From UBA4417 sp031550085 (lineage in GTDB: Bacteria; Bacteroidota; Bacteroidia; Bacteroidales; UBA4417), in contig JAVBOY010000012.1 of the NCBI GenBank assembly GCA_031550085.1, positions 1 to 64,000 of the forward strand: a stretch of DNA of 64,000 nt. Reading direction: 5' to 3'. How positions within the stretch are numbered: the first letter of the stretch is position 1; each line of letters starts with the position of its first letter. The notes below the pieces were generated by a model that was not told the DNA's origin, ran no database searches, and saw only the letters and a program-made list of their open reading frames with translations. Of this stretch, positions 53,205 to 62,473 are shown piece by piece. The position numbers and the translations under genes are program-made.

Positions 53205-54311
53205 CTAGTTTACATTTGTCCACCACGTTGTAAAGGGTTGGTTTTCATCTCGTAAATAAACCACTTCGCCAATCATGGGAGTCACTAACGGAATTTGAAA
53301 CGAACGGTTCAGCTCGGTTATTTTTTTCAAAGGTTCGTCCCAGGTATGATTGGCTAGCGCAAACTTGGCTGAATGGACAGGAAACAGCCGTTTTGCCTTT
53401 AAATCGACAGCAACCTGCAACACTTGATCGGGCAAGGAGTGGATGTACTTCCAAAGCTCGTTGTATTGTCCGTTTTCAAGGATGGCCAGGTCGATGGGAC
53501 CATATTGGTCGCCGATGGCGGAAAAATGCGAATCGTAGCCGCTGTCGCCACCCAAAAATAGTTTTATATCGGGAGTTTCCAGGAGATAAGCCTGCCAAAG
53601 CGTGTTGTTCCTTGAAAAAGCCCGCCCTGAAAAATGCCGTGAAGGCAGCGTGTGAACCGTAAATCCGTCCTCGAGTGCAAGAGTTTCGTACCAGTCCGTT
53701 TCAATCAGGTTTTCGGGGTTAAATCCCCAACGTTCAAAATGTGCCCCGACACCCAGCCCGCAAACGATTTTTGCTGTTTTAGGCTTTAGTTTCATCACGG
53801 TTTCGTAGTCCAGATGATCGTAATGGTCGTGCGAAATAAACAAATAATCAATGTCCGGTAAGTCAGCAACCGTGAATATGTTGCTTCCTTCAAACGGCTT
53901 CAGGGTTCCGGGAACCGGCGAGGCATTTTTACTGAAAACCGGGTCCACCAACAAACGTTTGCCGTTGATTTGAATGAAATACGAAGAATGCCCGAACCAA
54001 ACCAAAACATTCTGGTCTTTCGATAAATCGAGCAGATTGGTTTTTATGGAAGGGATTGGGCTTGAAGGTTTGCGTCGCTTTCCTCTTTTAAAAAGCGATT
54101 CGCGAGCAGCTTTTCCGAACGTTACTCCTTCTGCAAACTGGGGTGTGAAACTTAGGTTGTGGAATTTTCCGTTTTTAAAATGTGATGACTTTTTCATCCG
54201 TTCCAGGCGTTCGCCATTGGGGACTCGTCCGAACTTTTTTTGTTTTGTGTAGAAAAAAATGAAGAGAGCAATAACAAGGAGTACGGAGAGGCTTATAATC
54301 ATCGGCTTCAT
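53205..54311 (-). CDS. Membrane-anchored metallo-beta-lactamase-fold hydrolase
   Basis: 368 residues. An N-terminal membrane span (about 5-20) is followed by a zinc motif SHDHYDHLDYE near residue 165 and the segments LPSRHFSGR, LGGDSGYDSHF and VHSAKFAL. This layout resembles the NAPE-PLD/UlaG-like group, which acts on phosphodiesters or lactones. No partner gene nearby; substrate unknown. It is longer than the exported relative at 6222-6947. Confidence 0.82.
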   Translation of the reverse strand: MKPMIISLSVLLVIALFIFFYTKQKKFGRVPNGERLERMKKSSHFKNGKFHNLSFTPQFAEGVTFGKAARESLFKRGKRRKPSSPIPSIKTNLLDLSKDQNVLVWFGHSSYFIQINGKRLLVDPVFSKNASPVPGTLKPFEGSNIFTVADLPDIDYLFISHDHYDHLDYETVMKLKPKTAKIVCGLGVGAHFERWGFNPENLIETDWYETLALEDGFTVHTLPSRHFSGRAFSRNNTLWQAYLLETPDIKLFLGGDSGYDSHFSAIGDQYGPIDLAILENGQYNELWKYIHSLPDQVLQVAVDLKAKRLFPVHSAKFALANHTWDEPLKKITELNRSFQIPLVTPMIGEVVYLRDENQPFTTWWTNVN

Positions 54312-54506
54312 TCAAAATAAATTTTCAGTGTTTTCCCGTTGGCAAAAGTACGGATAATTCATTCTACAAAAATTGAGCGAAACGGGATACAAACAACGGC
54401 TTGTTCCTTACAACAGATTTTACTTCCTAAAGTTTAAAAACCAAACGGGTTAAAAAATAGGCGAGAAAAAAAGACGGTGTTTTTCAATTTTAGTGAAAAA
54501 ATGATT

Positions 54507-54530
54507 TATTTTTGTCTGACCGTTCAGTCA
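54507..54530 (+). promoter_or_regulatory. Promoter and probable autoregulatory operator of the TetR gene
   Basis: A TATTTTTG -7 box (54507-54514) is followed at once by the palindrome TGACCGTTCAGTCA (54517-54530), a typical TetR-family site. It covers the inferred transcription start, so bound repressor would block it. The start codon is 9 bases downstream. Confidence 0.6.
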
Positions 54531-54538
54531 ATGAAAAT

Positions 54539-55126
54539 ATGCCAAGAACCAAAGAACAAAATGAAGCAATAAGGGCCGGGAAACGCCAACGGATCATGGA
54601 ATCGGCTTTGGAACTCTTTGCGGAAGACGGGTATGCTCATACCAGCATCGACAAAATTGCCAAGCATGCGAAAATTTCGAAAGGGCTGCTGTATACCTAT
54701 TTCAGTAGCAAGGAAGATTTGCTGCAGCAAATTTTGATTTCGGGTTTTGAGAAGATTTCGGCCGGAATTTTCAAAAAGGAGATGAGTGTGCAGGAATTTA
54801 TCGGCAGTCTGGAACAAACGTTCCATCATATGGAGGTTTACAAAGATTTTTTTCGACTGTATACCGCGCTGAGCGTCCAGCCTTCGGTAAGCCGCGAATT
54901 GAGCAATCTGTCCGACAACTATACCGAAGCCGGTTACCTCCTGCAATTTTACCGGCAACATTTTGGAGAAAACGCGTTGCAGGAGATATTGTTGCTGTCG
55001 ACGATTATCAAAGGCTTTTCGGTTATCTATTTGTTCGGAGAGCAACAAACCCGGATTCCGTTGGATTTACTGAAAAGTACGGTATTGGATTTTATTAAAA
55101 AAAGGCTGGCGGAAGCTGGAAAATAA
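54539..55126 (+). CDS. TetR-family transcriptional regulator
   Basis: 195 residues from ATG 54539 (MPRTKEQNEA); the frame nine codons further upstream overlaps the operator. The HTH is in the N-terminal 55 residues (ALELFAEDGYAHTSIDKIAKHAKISKGLLYTYFSSKEDLL, about 20-60). The C-terminal domain is variable and helical. It heads a rightward row of export genes starting 364 bases later and is their likely regulator; ligand unknown. Confidence 0.88.
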   Translation: MPRTKEQNEAIRAGKRQRIMESALELFAEDGYAHTSIDKIAKHAKISKGLLYTYFSSKEDLLQQILISGFEKISAGIFKKEMSVQEFIGSLEQTFHHMEVYKDFFRLYTALSVQPSVSRELSNLSDNYTEAGYLLQFYRQHFGENALQEILLLSTIIKGFSVIYLFGEQQTRIPLDLLKSTVLDFIKKRLAEAGK

Positions 55127-55154
55127 ACCTTGCTAACCCAAGGAAAATTCACAG

Positions 55155-55437
55155 AAGCCGTAGGTCGCCCCCACCAATGAAAAGCAAAATGTCAAAAATT
55201 ATATAGGCCGTAGGCCTTCGATATCAATAAATAATCAAAAAAATATCTGATTTTGTCTGTAAGAACAAATAGTGAAACCACATAGGCCGTAGGCCTTACA
55301 TATCAATAAATAATCAAAAAAACATCTGATTTTTGTCTGTAAGGCATGAACAAGTAGTGAAACCACATAGGTCGTAGGCCTTACATATCAATAGAATGTG
55401 TTTAAGAACATCCGATTTTGTCCGTGGGACATAAATA
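55155..55437. repeat. GGCCGTAGGCC tandem repeat array
   Basis: Units start at 55202, 55281 and 55366, with a partial one near 55155. Each has CATAGGCCGTAGGCCTTACATATCAAT, an A-rich middle and a TTGTCTGTAAG or TTGTCCGTGGGACAT hairpin half. Unit length is about 79-85 bp. Related single units lie at about 11385-11450 and 62650-62812. The array fills the gap between the TetR gene and the export operon. Confidence 0.8.
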
Positions 55438-55489
55438 AATGACCGTAACGAAAACACAAAACAAAAACGCAGAAAAACATAAAAATCTT

Positions 55490-56245
55490 ATGGATAAACA
55501 TCTCTTTAACACGGTACTTTTCATATTTATAGCCGTTTTGAGCGGGCGGGCGCAAAATCTGAGCGCAACCGATATTGTACGCAAAGCTGATGAAAACCGC
55601 CAAGGGAAAACCTTGCAATCCGAAATAAAAATGACCATTGTACGCCCTACCTGGACACGCGAGATCGGAATTAAAACCTGGTCGAAAGGCGATGATTATT
55701 CGTTGGCGCTGATTACAGCGCCGGCCAAAGATAAAGGGCAGGTGTTTTTGAAGCGGAAAAAAGATTTGTGGAATTGGGTTCCCAGCATCGACCGGATGAT
55801 CAAAATGTCATCTTCGGTGATGGGGCAATCGTGGATGGGAAGCGATTTTACCAACGATGATATGGTAAAACAATCGTCGGTGGTAAACGATTACACCCAC
55901 CAACTGGAAAAAACAGAAAAGATCCGCGAATTCGATTGCTATAAAATCATCCTGATCCCTAAAGAAAGTGCGGCGGTGGTTTGGGGCAAAGTGATTGTCT
56001 GGATTTCGAAAAACGATTTTATCGAAGTAAAAACCGAGTTTTATGACGAAGACGGCAATTTGGTGAATACGTTCAATAGCTATGATATGAAGCAGTACGG
56101 AAGCCGGAAGTTGCCTTCGCGGATGGAGGTGATTCCGGCCGACAAGCCGAACCAAAAAACGGTGATGACCATTCTTTCGAACGATTTCGACAAGCCCATT
56201 GACGACAGCTTTTTTTCGCAACAGAACATGAAAAAAGTGAAGTAA
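55490..56245 (+). CDS. LolA-like outer-membrane lipoprotein-sorting protein
   Basis: 251 residues from ATG 55490 (MDKHLFNTVLFIFIAVLSG, a signal peptide). The mature protein has the half-barrel family wording: LSATDIVRKADENRQGKTLQSE, MSSSVMGQSWMGSDFTNDDM and DPRKL-like SRKLPSRMEV. Family members are periplasmic carriers related to LolA/LolB. The two permeases and the ATPase that follow complete an export machine, so this is probably its periplasmic shuttle. The cargo is unknown, lipoprotein or lipid. Confidence 0.82.
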   Translation: MDKHLFNTVLFIFIAVLSGRAQNLSATDIVRKADENRQGKTLQSEIKMTIVRPTWTREIGIKTWSKGDDYSLALITAPAKDKGQVFLKRKKDLWNWVPSIDRMIKMSSSVMGQSWMGSDFTNDDMVKQSSVVNDYTHQLEKTEKIREFDCYKIILIPKESAAVVWGKVIVWISKNDFIEVKTEFYDEDGNLVNTFNSYDMKQYGSRKLPSRMEVIPADKPNQKTVMTILSNDFDKPIDDSFFSQQNMKKVK

Positions 56246-56299
56246 CGTTGTTTGCCAATTGCAATCTAACAAAAAAATTACAAAGAAATCACTGTTTCG

Positions 56300-56372
56300 T
56301 CTTCCGTAAACTGCAAACAATCGCTGTTCACAATTCACGCTTCACCCTTCACCTTTTACCTTTCACTCTCCC
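56300..56372 (+). repeat. TTCAC heptad leader ahead of the first permease gene
   Basis: Just before ATG 56373 are TTCACAA, TTCACGC, TTCACCC, TTCACCT, TTTACCT and TTCACTC in 7-base phase. They lie inside an operon, between two cotranscribed genes, so they are likely to be transcribed. Confidence 0.65.
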
Positions 56373-57590
56373 ATGAACCTTACAACTCTCAAATTATCCT
56401 GGCGGAATATATGGCGTAACCACCGGCGGACCCTGATTACCATGTCGTCGGTATTTTTTGCCGTTTTTTTCAGCATTATCATGATGTCGTTTTCAAACGG
56501 GTCGTGGGACCGGATGATTGAAAACATGCTGCGGACGCAAACCGGGCATGTTCAAATTCATCAAAAAGGCTATTGGAACGACAAGGTCATTGATAATTTT
56601 ATGACGATGGATTCCGCTACCTTGAAACGCCTTGGTACTATCGAGCATATTACCAATATGTCGCCACGGGTAGAAACCTTTGCATTGGCTTCGGCAGCCA
56701 AACTGACCAAAGGGATTGCTGTGGTGGGTGTTGATCCCGAATGTGAAAACCAAAAGTCTTCCTTGGCAAAAAGATTGAAGGCCGGGAATTATTTAGCTCA
56801 AAATGATCAGGGCATCTTGATAGGGAAGGGGCTAAGCGAGTATTTGCAGGTAAATGTCGGCGATACGCTGGCTTTGATCGGACAGGGATATCATGGCGCA
56901 AGTGCGGCAGGCCTTTTTCCGGTTCGTGGCATTGTTTCGTTAATCACGCCGGAAATGGACAAGGGGCTTGTGTATATGTCGTTGCCTGCAGCACAAGCAT
57001 TTATTGATATGCCCGACGGATACAGCGGAATCCTCATTTCGATCGACAACAGCCGGAATTTAAAAGAAACCCTGAGTGCAGTTACTTCGGCGGTGGATAC
57101 CTCGAAATACGAAGTGCTGAGCTGGAAAGTAACCATGGAAGCGTTGATGAGCCAGTCGCAGTCGGACAAAGCTTTTTCGAAAATCATCCTGTTTGTGTTG
57201 TATTTGATTGTGGGCTTCGGAATATTGGGTACCGTCATTATGATGACCAATGAGCGGCGGCGGGAATTTGCCATGCTTATTTCCTTGGGAATGCAAAGGG
57301 GGAGATTGGCAAAAAGCGTAGTACTGGAACTGCTGATGCTTACGTTGGCCGGAACCTTTGCGGCGCTTGTGGTAACCATCCCGATTGTCGTTTATTTCAG
57401 CCGGCATCCCATCCCGTTAACGGGCGAAATGGCAACCACCATGCTGGAATACGGAATGGAAGCCGTGCTGCCGATGAGCGCGGCGGCTTCGATTTTTGTT
57501 ACCCAAGCCATTGTTGTTATTTTGATTACCACCCTGACGGTTATTTATCCCATACGGGTCATCCGGAAACTCAAGACAACAAACCGGTAA
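56373..57590 (+). CDS. FtsX-type ABC permease, first of a pair
   Basis: 405 residues. An N-terminal span (about 22-42) after LKLSWRNIWRNHRRT precedes a large periplasmic domain (about 45-270). Three further spans follow at about 275-300, 320-350 and 370-395. This is the LolC/LolE/MacB topology. It would pair with the second permease and the ATPase at 58911, and pull cargo out of the inner membrane for the LolA-like protein. Confidence 0.88.
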   Translation: MNLTTLKLSWRNIWRNHRRTLITMSSVFFAVFFSIIMMSFSNGSWDRMIENMLRTQTGHVQIHQKGYWNDKVIDNFMTMDSATLKRLGTIEHITNMSPRVETFALASAAKLTKGIAVVGVDPECENQKSSLAKRLKAGNYLAQNDQGILIGKGLSEYLQVNVGDTLALIGQGYHGASAAGLFPVRGIVSLITPEMDKGLVYMSLPAAQAFIDMPDGYSGILISIDNSRNLKETLSAVTSAVDTSKYEVLSWKVTMEALMSQSQSDKAFSKIILFVLYLIVGFGILGTVIMMTNERRREFAMLISLGMQRGRLAKSVVLELLMLTLAGTFAALVVTIPIVVYFSRHPIPLTGEMATTMLEYGMEAVLPMSAAASIFVTQAIVVILITTLTVIYPIRVIRKLKTTNR

Positions 57591-57649
57591 GTAGAGACTT
57601 CCAAAATTTTTTCAGTTTGTATTTTCAACCTAAAAATCCAATAAAATTT

Positions 57650-58870
57650 ATGATCCTTCGCCTTGCATGGAAAAATATTTGGCGCAACAAGCTACGCAGT
57701 GCCACCCTGCTTGGGGCCATTGCCATCGGACTGTTTGCCGGCACATTTATGACGGCGTTTATTGCCGGTTGGATGGAAAACACGGTCGTAACGGATATTA
57801 ACAACGAACTTTCGTACATCCAGGTGCATAAACCCGGCTATGACGATAACCAGGATATCGGGCTGTATTTTTCCCGTGCAGAGGTGGAGCAGCAGGTTAA
57901 ATCCGTGCCATCTGTACTACATACCAGTTATCGCTTGAAAATCAACGGGATGATTGCTTCGGCAGTCAATGCAGCCGGTGTTTCCATCAAAGGGGTAGAC
58001 GTTGCGGACGAGAAAGCAACCACCGATCTGTACAAAACCATTCCGGATTCGTGTGGGTCGTTTTTTGCGGAAAGCGGGAAAATGCAAATTGTCCTCAGCA
58101 AGAAAACAGCCGAAAAGTTAAAAGTCCGGTTAAAATCGAAAGTGGTCATTACCTTTCAAAATGTGAACGGAGAAGTACAAAGTTTGGCTTTTCGGGTGGG
58201 GGGTATTTTCAAAACGACCAATACCCAGTTTGACGAAAGTACTGTATTTGTCCGGAACAGCGATTTGCTGCCTTATGCCGGACTGCCGGAAGGAACCGTA
58301 CACGAAGCCGCCATCAAAGTAAAAGATATGGAGGCTTGTGAAAAAGCTACTCTTGAGTTGCAAAAACGCTTGCCCGGCCTGGAGGTTCAAAGTTGGGATA
58401 AAATCCAGCCGGCATTGGGAATCATGCTTTCCTGGACGAATTTGATAAATTTCATCATTTTATCCATATTCCTGTTGGCGCTTTCGTTCGGTATTGTCAA
58501 CACCATGCTGATGGCGGTTTTGGAGCGTACGCGCGAATTGGGCATGCTGGCCTGTATCGGGATGAGCAAAAAGAAACTATTCCGGATGATCATGTCGGAG
58601 ACCCTGTTTATCACTTTTATCGGTAGTTTGGCCGGAATTGTACTGGCGCTTGGTGTTATCGGTTTGACGGCGAAAAGCGGAATCGACCTTACGTTTATGT
58701 TGAAAGACCAGTTTGAGGATTACGGATTCGGATCGATTGTATATCCGATATTGAACGTCAAAATGTTCGCTGAAATCGTGGGGCTGGTTGCCGTTGCCGG
58801 AATTTTATCGGCCATTTATCCCGCCCGCAAGGCCTTAAAATTAAATCCGTTGGATGCGGTAAAACAGTAA
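57650..58870 (+). CDS. FtsX-type ABC permease, second of a pair
   Basis: 406 residues from ATG 57650 (MILRLAWKNIWRNKLR); a TTG at 57617 is less likely. Same topology as its neighbour: N-terminal span about 20-42, periplasmic domain to about 265, and spans at about 270-295, 320-345 and 370-395. The C-terminus YPARKALKLNPLDAVKQ is a typical MacB/LolE ending. The 59-base gap to the preceding gene allows cotranscription. Confidence 0.88.
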   Translation: MILRLAWKNIWRNKLRSATLLGAIAIGLFAGTFMTAFIAGWMENTVVTDINNELSYIQVHKPGYDDNQDIGLYFSRAEVEQQVKSVPSVLHTSYRLKINGMIASAVNAAGVSIKGVDVADEKATTDLYKTIPDSCGSFFAESGKMQIVLSKKTAEKLKVRLKSKVVITFQNVNGEVQSLAFRVGGIFKTTNTQFDESTVFVRNSDLLPYAGLPEGTVHEAAIKVKDMEACEKATLELQKRLPGLEVQSWDKIQPALGIMLSWTNLINFIILSIFLLALSFGIVNTMLMAVLERTRELGMLACIGMSKKKLFRMIMSETLFITFIGSLAGIVLALGVIGLTAKSGIDLTFMLKDQFEDYGFGSIVYPILNVKMFAEIVGLVAVAGILSAIYPARKALKLNPLDAVKQ

Positions 58871-58910
58871 ACTTTTTTATTCTCTGGAAAACAATCAAAA
58901 AACAATCAAT

Positions 58911-59594
58911 ATGTCGGTGATCGAAACAAAGAATTTGTGCAAAACATACAAAGACCATGAAAACGAAGTACATGCTGTAAACGATGTCAATCTTAGCATT
59001 GCTCAAGGCGAGTTTACGGCGATTGTGGGCCCCTCGGGTTCGGGCAAAACGACTTTGCTTAATTTGATCGGCGGTTTGGATTCGCTTACCTCAGGCAGCG
59101 TATTTATCGACGGGAACGATATTTCAAAGCTGAAATCCAAGGAGTTGGTCGATTTCCGGTTACGCAACATCGGTTTTGTTTTTCAGGCTTACAACCTGAT
59201 TCCGGTGTTAACCGCTAAAGAAAACGTTTCTTTTATCATGGACCTGCAAGGGAAAAAAGTCGGTGAAATTGAAGAACGGTCTTTGGAGTTGCTTGCCGCA
59301 GTCGGGCTTTCCGACCGGGCAGACAGCCGTCCGGCAAAGCTTTCAGGAGGGCAACAACAGCGTGTGGCGGTTGCGCGGGCGCTGGCTTCGAAACCCAAAT
59401 TTATTCTTGCCGACGAGCCTACGGCCAATCTCGACAGTAAATCGGCTGAGAACCTGTTGGAGATGATGGAGCAACTGAATACACAAGAACACGTTACGTT
59501 TGTTTTTTCAACCCACGATCCGCGGATTATGGCAAAGGCCAAGCGCATCATTACATTGGAAGACGGAAGGGTTGTAAGTGATATTACAAAATAA
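58911..59594 (+). CDS. LolD-type ABC transporter ATP-binding protein
   Basis: 227 residues. Walker A is GPSGSGKTT (40-48), the signature motif is LSGGQQQRVAVARAL (about 140-154), Walker B is FILADEPTANLDS (about 161-173), and the switch His is in VFSTHDP. It powers the two permeases upstream, in the cytosol. The MacB/LolD subfamily is indicated by size and by the DFRLRNIGFVFQAYNLIP segment. Confidence 0.93.
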   Translation: MSVIETKNLCKTYKDHENEVHAVNDVNLSIAQGEFTAIVGPSGSGKTTLLNLIGGLDSLTSGSVFIDGNDISKLKSKELVDFRLRNIGFVFQAYNLIPVLTAKENVSFIMDLQGKKVGEIEERSLELLAAVGLSDRADSRPAKLSGGQQQRVAVARALASKPKFILADEPTANLDSKSAENLLEMMEQLNTQEHVTFVFSTHDPRIMAKAKRIITLEDGRVVSDITK

Positions 59595-60099
59595 TACCCT
59601 TTCACAGGAATGAGCGCTGTGAATCTTTATGTTTTTCGGAGAAGCGTTGTGTTAGAGCGTTTGCTTATAAATAGAAACGTTTTGAATCAGTGCCGTAGGC
59701 ACGACATCTTTGTAGAAAAAAAAAGAAACGAACCAAGCAAGCCACGTAGTGGCGGAATCTTTGTAAAAGAAATCAATGATGACAAAGCCATATCGTGGTG
59801 AAATTTTGGGTAAACCGGACAGCATAGAATATCGATTATTGAAAAACGTAAACACGATCTCAGCGAAACAAAGATTACGCTGAGTGTAAATGAGAAATCA
59901 CTGAGCAACGCTGAGGAGCATAAATTCGATCTCAGCGGCCTTCAGCGAAATTAAGATTACGCTGAGTCTAAATGAGAAGTCACAGAGCAACGCTGGGGAG
60001 CATAAATTCGATCTCAGAGGCCCTCAGCGAAAAGTCTCAGAGAGCTCAGCGAAACAACAATCTCATAAATGTAGAATGAGAAACCACAAAGAAAAACCG
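59595..60099. repeat. Repeat-filled gap inside the export operon
   Basis: No gene. 59690-59775 holds GCCGTAGGCACGACATCTTTGTAG and GCCACGTAGTGGCGGAATCTTTGTA, the hairpin family also seen at 5938-6045. The right half carries the CGCTGAG array described separately. If the operon is continuous, these hairpins would sit in its transcript between the ATPase and the outer-membrane gene. Confidence 0.6.
59855..60053. repeat. CGATCTCAGCG / CGCTGAG tandem array
   Basis: Units start with CGATCTCAG at 59855, 59927 and 60009 (72 and 82 bp apart). Each contains CTCAGCG followed by its complement CGCTGAG, then GAGAAATCAC and GAGCATAAATT. The third is cut short. The inverted words would fold each unit into a hairpin. 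Confidence 0.8.
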
Positions 60100-61257
60100 A
60101 TGAAACCGCTTTTATTGATCTTTGTTTTTTGCTTGATTGCGTATAGTTCGGTAGCACAGGACAATCCGAAGAAGTTTGAATTTTCGGGTTATGTCAGCGA
60201 TATGCCGTCGGTTATTTTGCAAAATCCCGATACCGCGACCTTATGGGAAAATTTGCTGCACAACCGTTTCAATCTGGGTTGGCAGGCCAATGATCATTGG
60301 CGGTTGGATGCCGGCATGCGTAACCGCTTGATTGTGGGGAACATTGTAGAACAACCCGGTTATGCCGAAAGCATTGATTTCGACAAAGGCTGGGCCGATT
60401 TATCATGGAATCTGGTCAATTCCAAAAATGCCTTGTTAAATACTTCGCTCGACCGCCTGTTTGTTACATTTGAAAAAGACAAGTGGAACCTCAAACTCGG
60501 ACGGCAGCGGATCAATTGGGGGCAGAATTTTGTGTGGAATCCCGACGATATTTTCAATACCTATTCCTATTTCGATTTTGATTATGTAGAACGCCCCGGC
60601 TGCGACGCATTCCGTGGAACCTATTACCACAACGAAACCGCTTACACCGAGCTGGCGGCTTCGGTTGACCATTTTGAAAAAGTAACGGCAGCCCTGTTGC
60701 ATCACTGGAATTGGAAAAATTTCGATTACCAGTTGATCGCAGGAATTTATACCCAGTCCGATTACGTGCTGGGAGGTGCCTGGAGCGGCGATTTCAAGGG
60801 ATTGAATTTCCGGGGCGAGTTTTCCTATTTTCAGCCTGTAAAACATTTTTCCGACACCACCGGAACCCTTGCTTTTTCGCTGGGATTCGATTACCTGTTT
60901 AAAAATTCGTTGATGTTGCAAACCGAAGTTTTGTACAACAACGTAGGCGGTAAATTTTCGGCGAACGGCTTGCTGAGCCTTTACACGGCCCCGTTATCGG
61001 CCAAATACCTTTCCGTTTGCAATTGGAGCATTTTCGGGCAAGCGACCTATCCCGTTACGCCGCGCTTGTCGGCCGCATTATCCGGGATGTATTTTGTGGA
61101 AATAAAATCCTGTTATGCCGGCCTTTCCCTGGATTTTTCCGTTCTCGAAAACTTGGATTTTTCGTTGATTACCCAATATTTTACGACGATTGGGCAGTCC
61201 AACCTGGGGACGATGCAATCCTGGCTGGGATTCCTCCGGTTAAAATATTCCTTTTAA
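60100..61257 (+). CDS. Outer-membrane beta-barrel protein at the end of the export operon
   Basis: 385 residues from ATG 60100 (MKPLLLIFVFCLIAYSSVAQ, signal peptide); the frame eight codons further upstream is also open. The mature protein alternates polar and apolar residues and ends in aromatic Phe (RLKYSF), as outer-membrane barrels do. The segment LKLGRQRINWGQNFVWNPDDIFNTYSYFD resembles DUF1302-type porins. Its place after the LolA/ABC genes suggests it is the outer-membrane end of that pathway. The stop overlaps the convergent mutY stop. Confidence 0.78.
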   Translation: MKPLLLIFVFCLIAYSSVAQDNPKKFEFSGYVSDMPSVILQNPDTATLWENLLHNRFNLGWQANDHWRLDAGMRNRLIVGNIVEQPGYAESIDFDKGWADLSWNLVNSKNALLNTSLDRLFVTFEKDKWNLKLGRQRINWGQNFVWNPDDIFNTYSYFDFDYVERPGCDAFRGTYYHNETAYTELAASVDHFEKVTAALLHHWNWKNFDYQLIAGIYTQSDYVLGGAWSGDFKGLNFRGEFSYFQPVKHFSDTTGTLAFSLGFDYLFKNSLMLQTEVLYNNVGGKFSANGLLSLYTAPLSAKYLSVCNWSIFGQATYPVTPRLSAALSGMYFVEIKSCYAGLSLDFSVLENLDFSLITQYFTTIGQSNLGTMQSWLGFLRLKYSF

Positions 61258-62336
61258 AAAAGTTTGGGGGCAGTGACTTTTGACCGGGCGGTAAGGTAAT
61301 TGTCAATCAGTTTGGGGATGGGAAATTGTTCCATATCCTTCCCTGAAACTAGTTGGTAAGCGGTTCCGTCCAAATTCGGGATACCGGCAGCCAGGCAGAT
61401 AAACGTAGCCCGTATATTCTGATGCGAAAGTTTATGCAGATATTCTTTTGAAACACCCTTGACTTCCCAACGGACGCCTTTGGTAAGATTTTTTAGCAGC
61501 GGCGAGTGGAGAATTTCCGCTTCGCTTAATGCCGTTGGACTTTCCAACAAAGGAAAATCGAACAAATTCTGCCAGATATCGCCGGCTTGGCGCTTGTTTA
61601 AGAGGCAATAAGTTTCCCCTTTTTCAGCGATTTGGAAAAAGAAATAATAAAAATACCGGTCGCGAACCTGTGTTTTCCCTTTTTTTACCGGCAGGGATGA
61701 AACCTGTTTCCGTTCCAAAGCCAAACAGAAATCCTGCAAAACACAATCGCCGCAGTTCGGATTGCCTGGCGTGCATTGCAGCGCCCCGAAATCCATGATG
61801 GCCTGATTGAATATATCGGGCTGTTTCGGGTCGATCAGCTCACAAGCCGCCTGATGGATCATTTTTTTCCCCTGAACCGAATCGATGGGTTCGTGGATGG
61901 CGAACAAGCGCGTCATAACCCGCATCACGTTGCCGTCTACCACCGGTTGTACTTCGCCGAAAGCAATGGAAGAAATAGCGGCTGCCGTGTAAGCGCCCAC
62001 GCCTTTCAGTTTTAAAAGTCCGGCATAGGTTCCCGGGAATTTTCCTCCATACTTTGTTACGATTTCTTTTGCGGTAAAATGCAGGTTCCGGGCGCGGCTG
62101 TAATATCCCAAGCCTTGCCAGAGCTTTAAAACTTCCTGCTCATCGGCTGAGGCCAAATCAAAAACGGTAGGGAAAGTACTTACAAAGCGGTTGTAATAAT
62201 CCAAGCCTTGGGCAACACGGGTTTGTTGCATGATAATTTCCGAAAGCCAGATTTTGTAAGGATCTTTAGTGTGCCGCCAAGGCAAATCGCGTTGCGATGC
62301 CCCGTACCATGCCAATAAACGATTGGTAATTTCCAT
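61254..62336 (-). CDS. mutY: A/G-specific adenine DNA glycosylase MutY
   Basis: 360 residues. The helix-hairpin-helix with catalytic Asp is LKGVGAYTAAAISSIAFGEVQP and VVDGNVMRVMTRL (about 107-145), and the Glu is in WLSEIIMQQT. The 4Fe-4S cluster spacing C-X6-C-X2-C-X5-C is seen in CTPGNPNCGDCVLQDFC (about 190-206). A NUDIX-like C-terminal domain (about 225-350) recognises 8-oxoG. It removes adenine opposite oxidised guanine. The 3' end overlaps the convergent barrel gene by four bases. Confidence 0.94.
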   Translation of the reverse strand: MEITNRLLAWYGASQRDLPWRHTKDPYKIWLSEIIMQQTRVAQGLDYYNRFVSTFPTVFDLASADEQEVLKLWQGLGYYSRARNLHFTAKEIVTKYGGKFPGTYAGLLKLKGVGAYTAAAISSIAFGEVQPVVDGNVMRVMTRLFAIHEPIDSVQGKKMIHQAACELIDPKQPDIFNQAIMDFGALQCTPGNPNCGDCVLQDFCLALERKQVSSLPVKKGKTQVRDRYFYYFFFQIAEKGETYCLLNKRQAGDIWQNLFDFPLLESPTALSEAEILHSPLLKNLTKGVRWEVKGVSKEYLHKLSHQNIRATFICLAAGIPNLDGTAYQLVSGKDMEQFPIPKLIDNYLTARSKVTAPKLF

Positions 62337-62398
62337 CTAAAGGTAACTGAGGAGAAAGCGACGGAACAAAATCATTTACAGCGGATTGTTGTTTTTTT

Positions 62399-62473
62399 TG
62401 GTAGCCCCGACAGGAATCGAACCTGTACCAAATGAACCGGAATCACTTATTCTATCCATTAAACTACGGAGCC
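62399..62473 (-). tRNA. tRNA-Arg(CCG)
   Basis: On the minus strand GGCTCCG at the 5' end pairs with CGGGGCT (one G-U). The D-arm starts GTTT. The anticodon stem AGTGA/TCATT closes the loop TTCCGGT, so the anticodon is CCG, after T33. The T-arm ACAGG-TTCGATT-CCTGT is perfect. Discriminator A and an encoded CCA (62399-62401) follow. It would read Arg codon CGG. Confidence 0.92.

Noticed and set aside
61254..61257. Four-base overlap of convergent stop codons (barrel gene and mutY)
   Set aside because: Real, but such tail-to-tail overlaps are common in compact genomes and need no special explanation.
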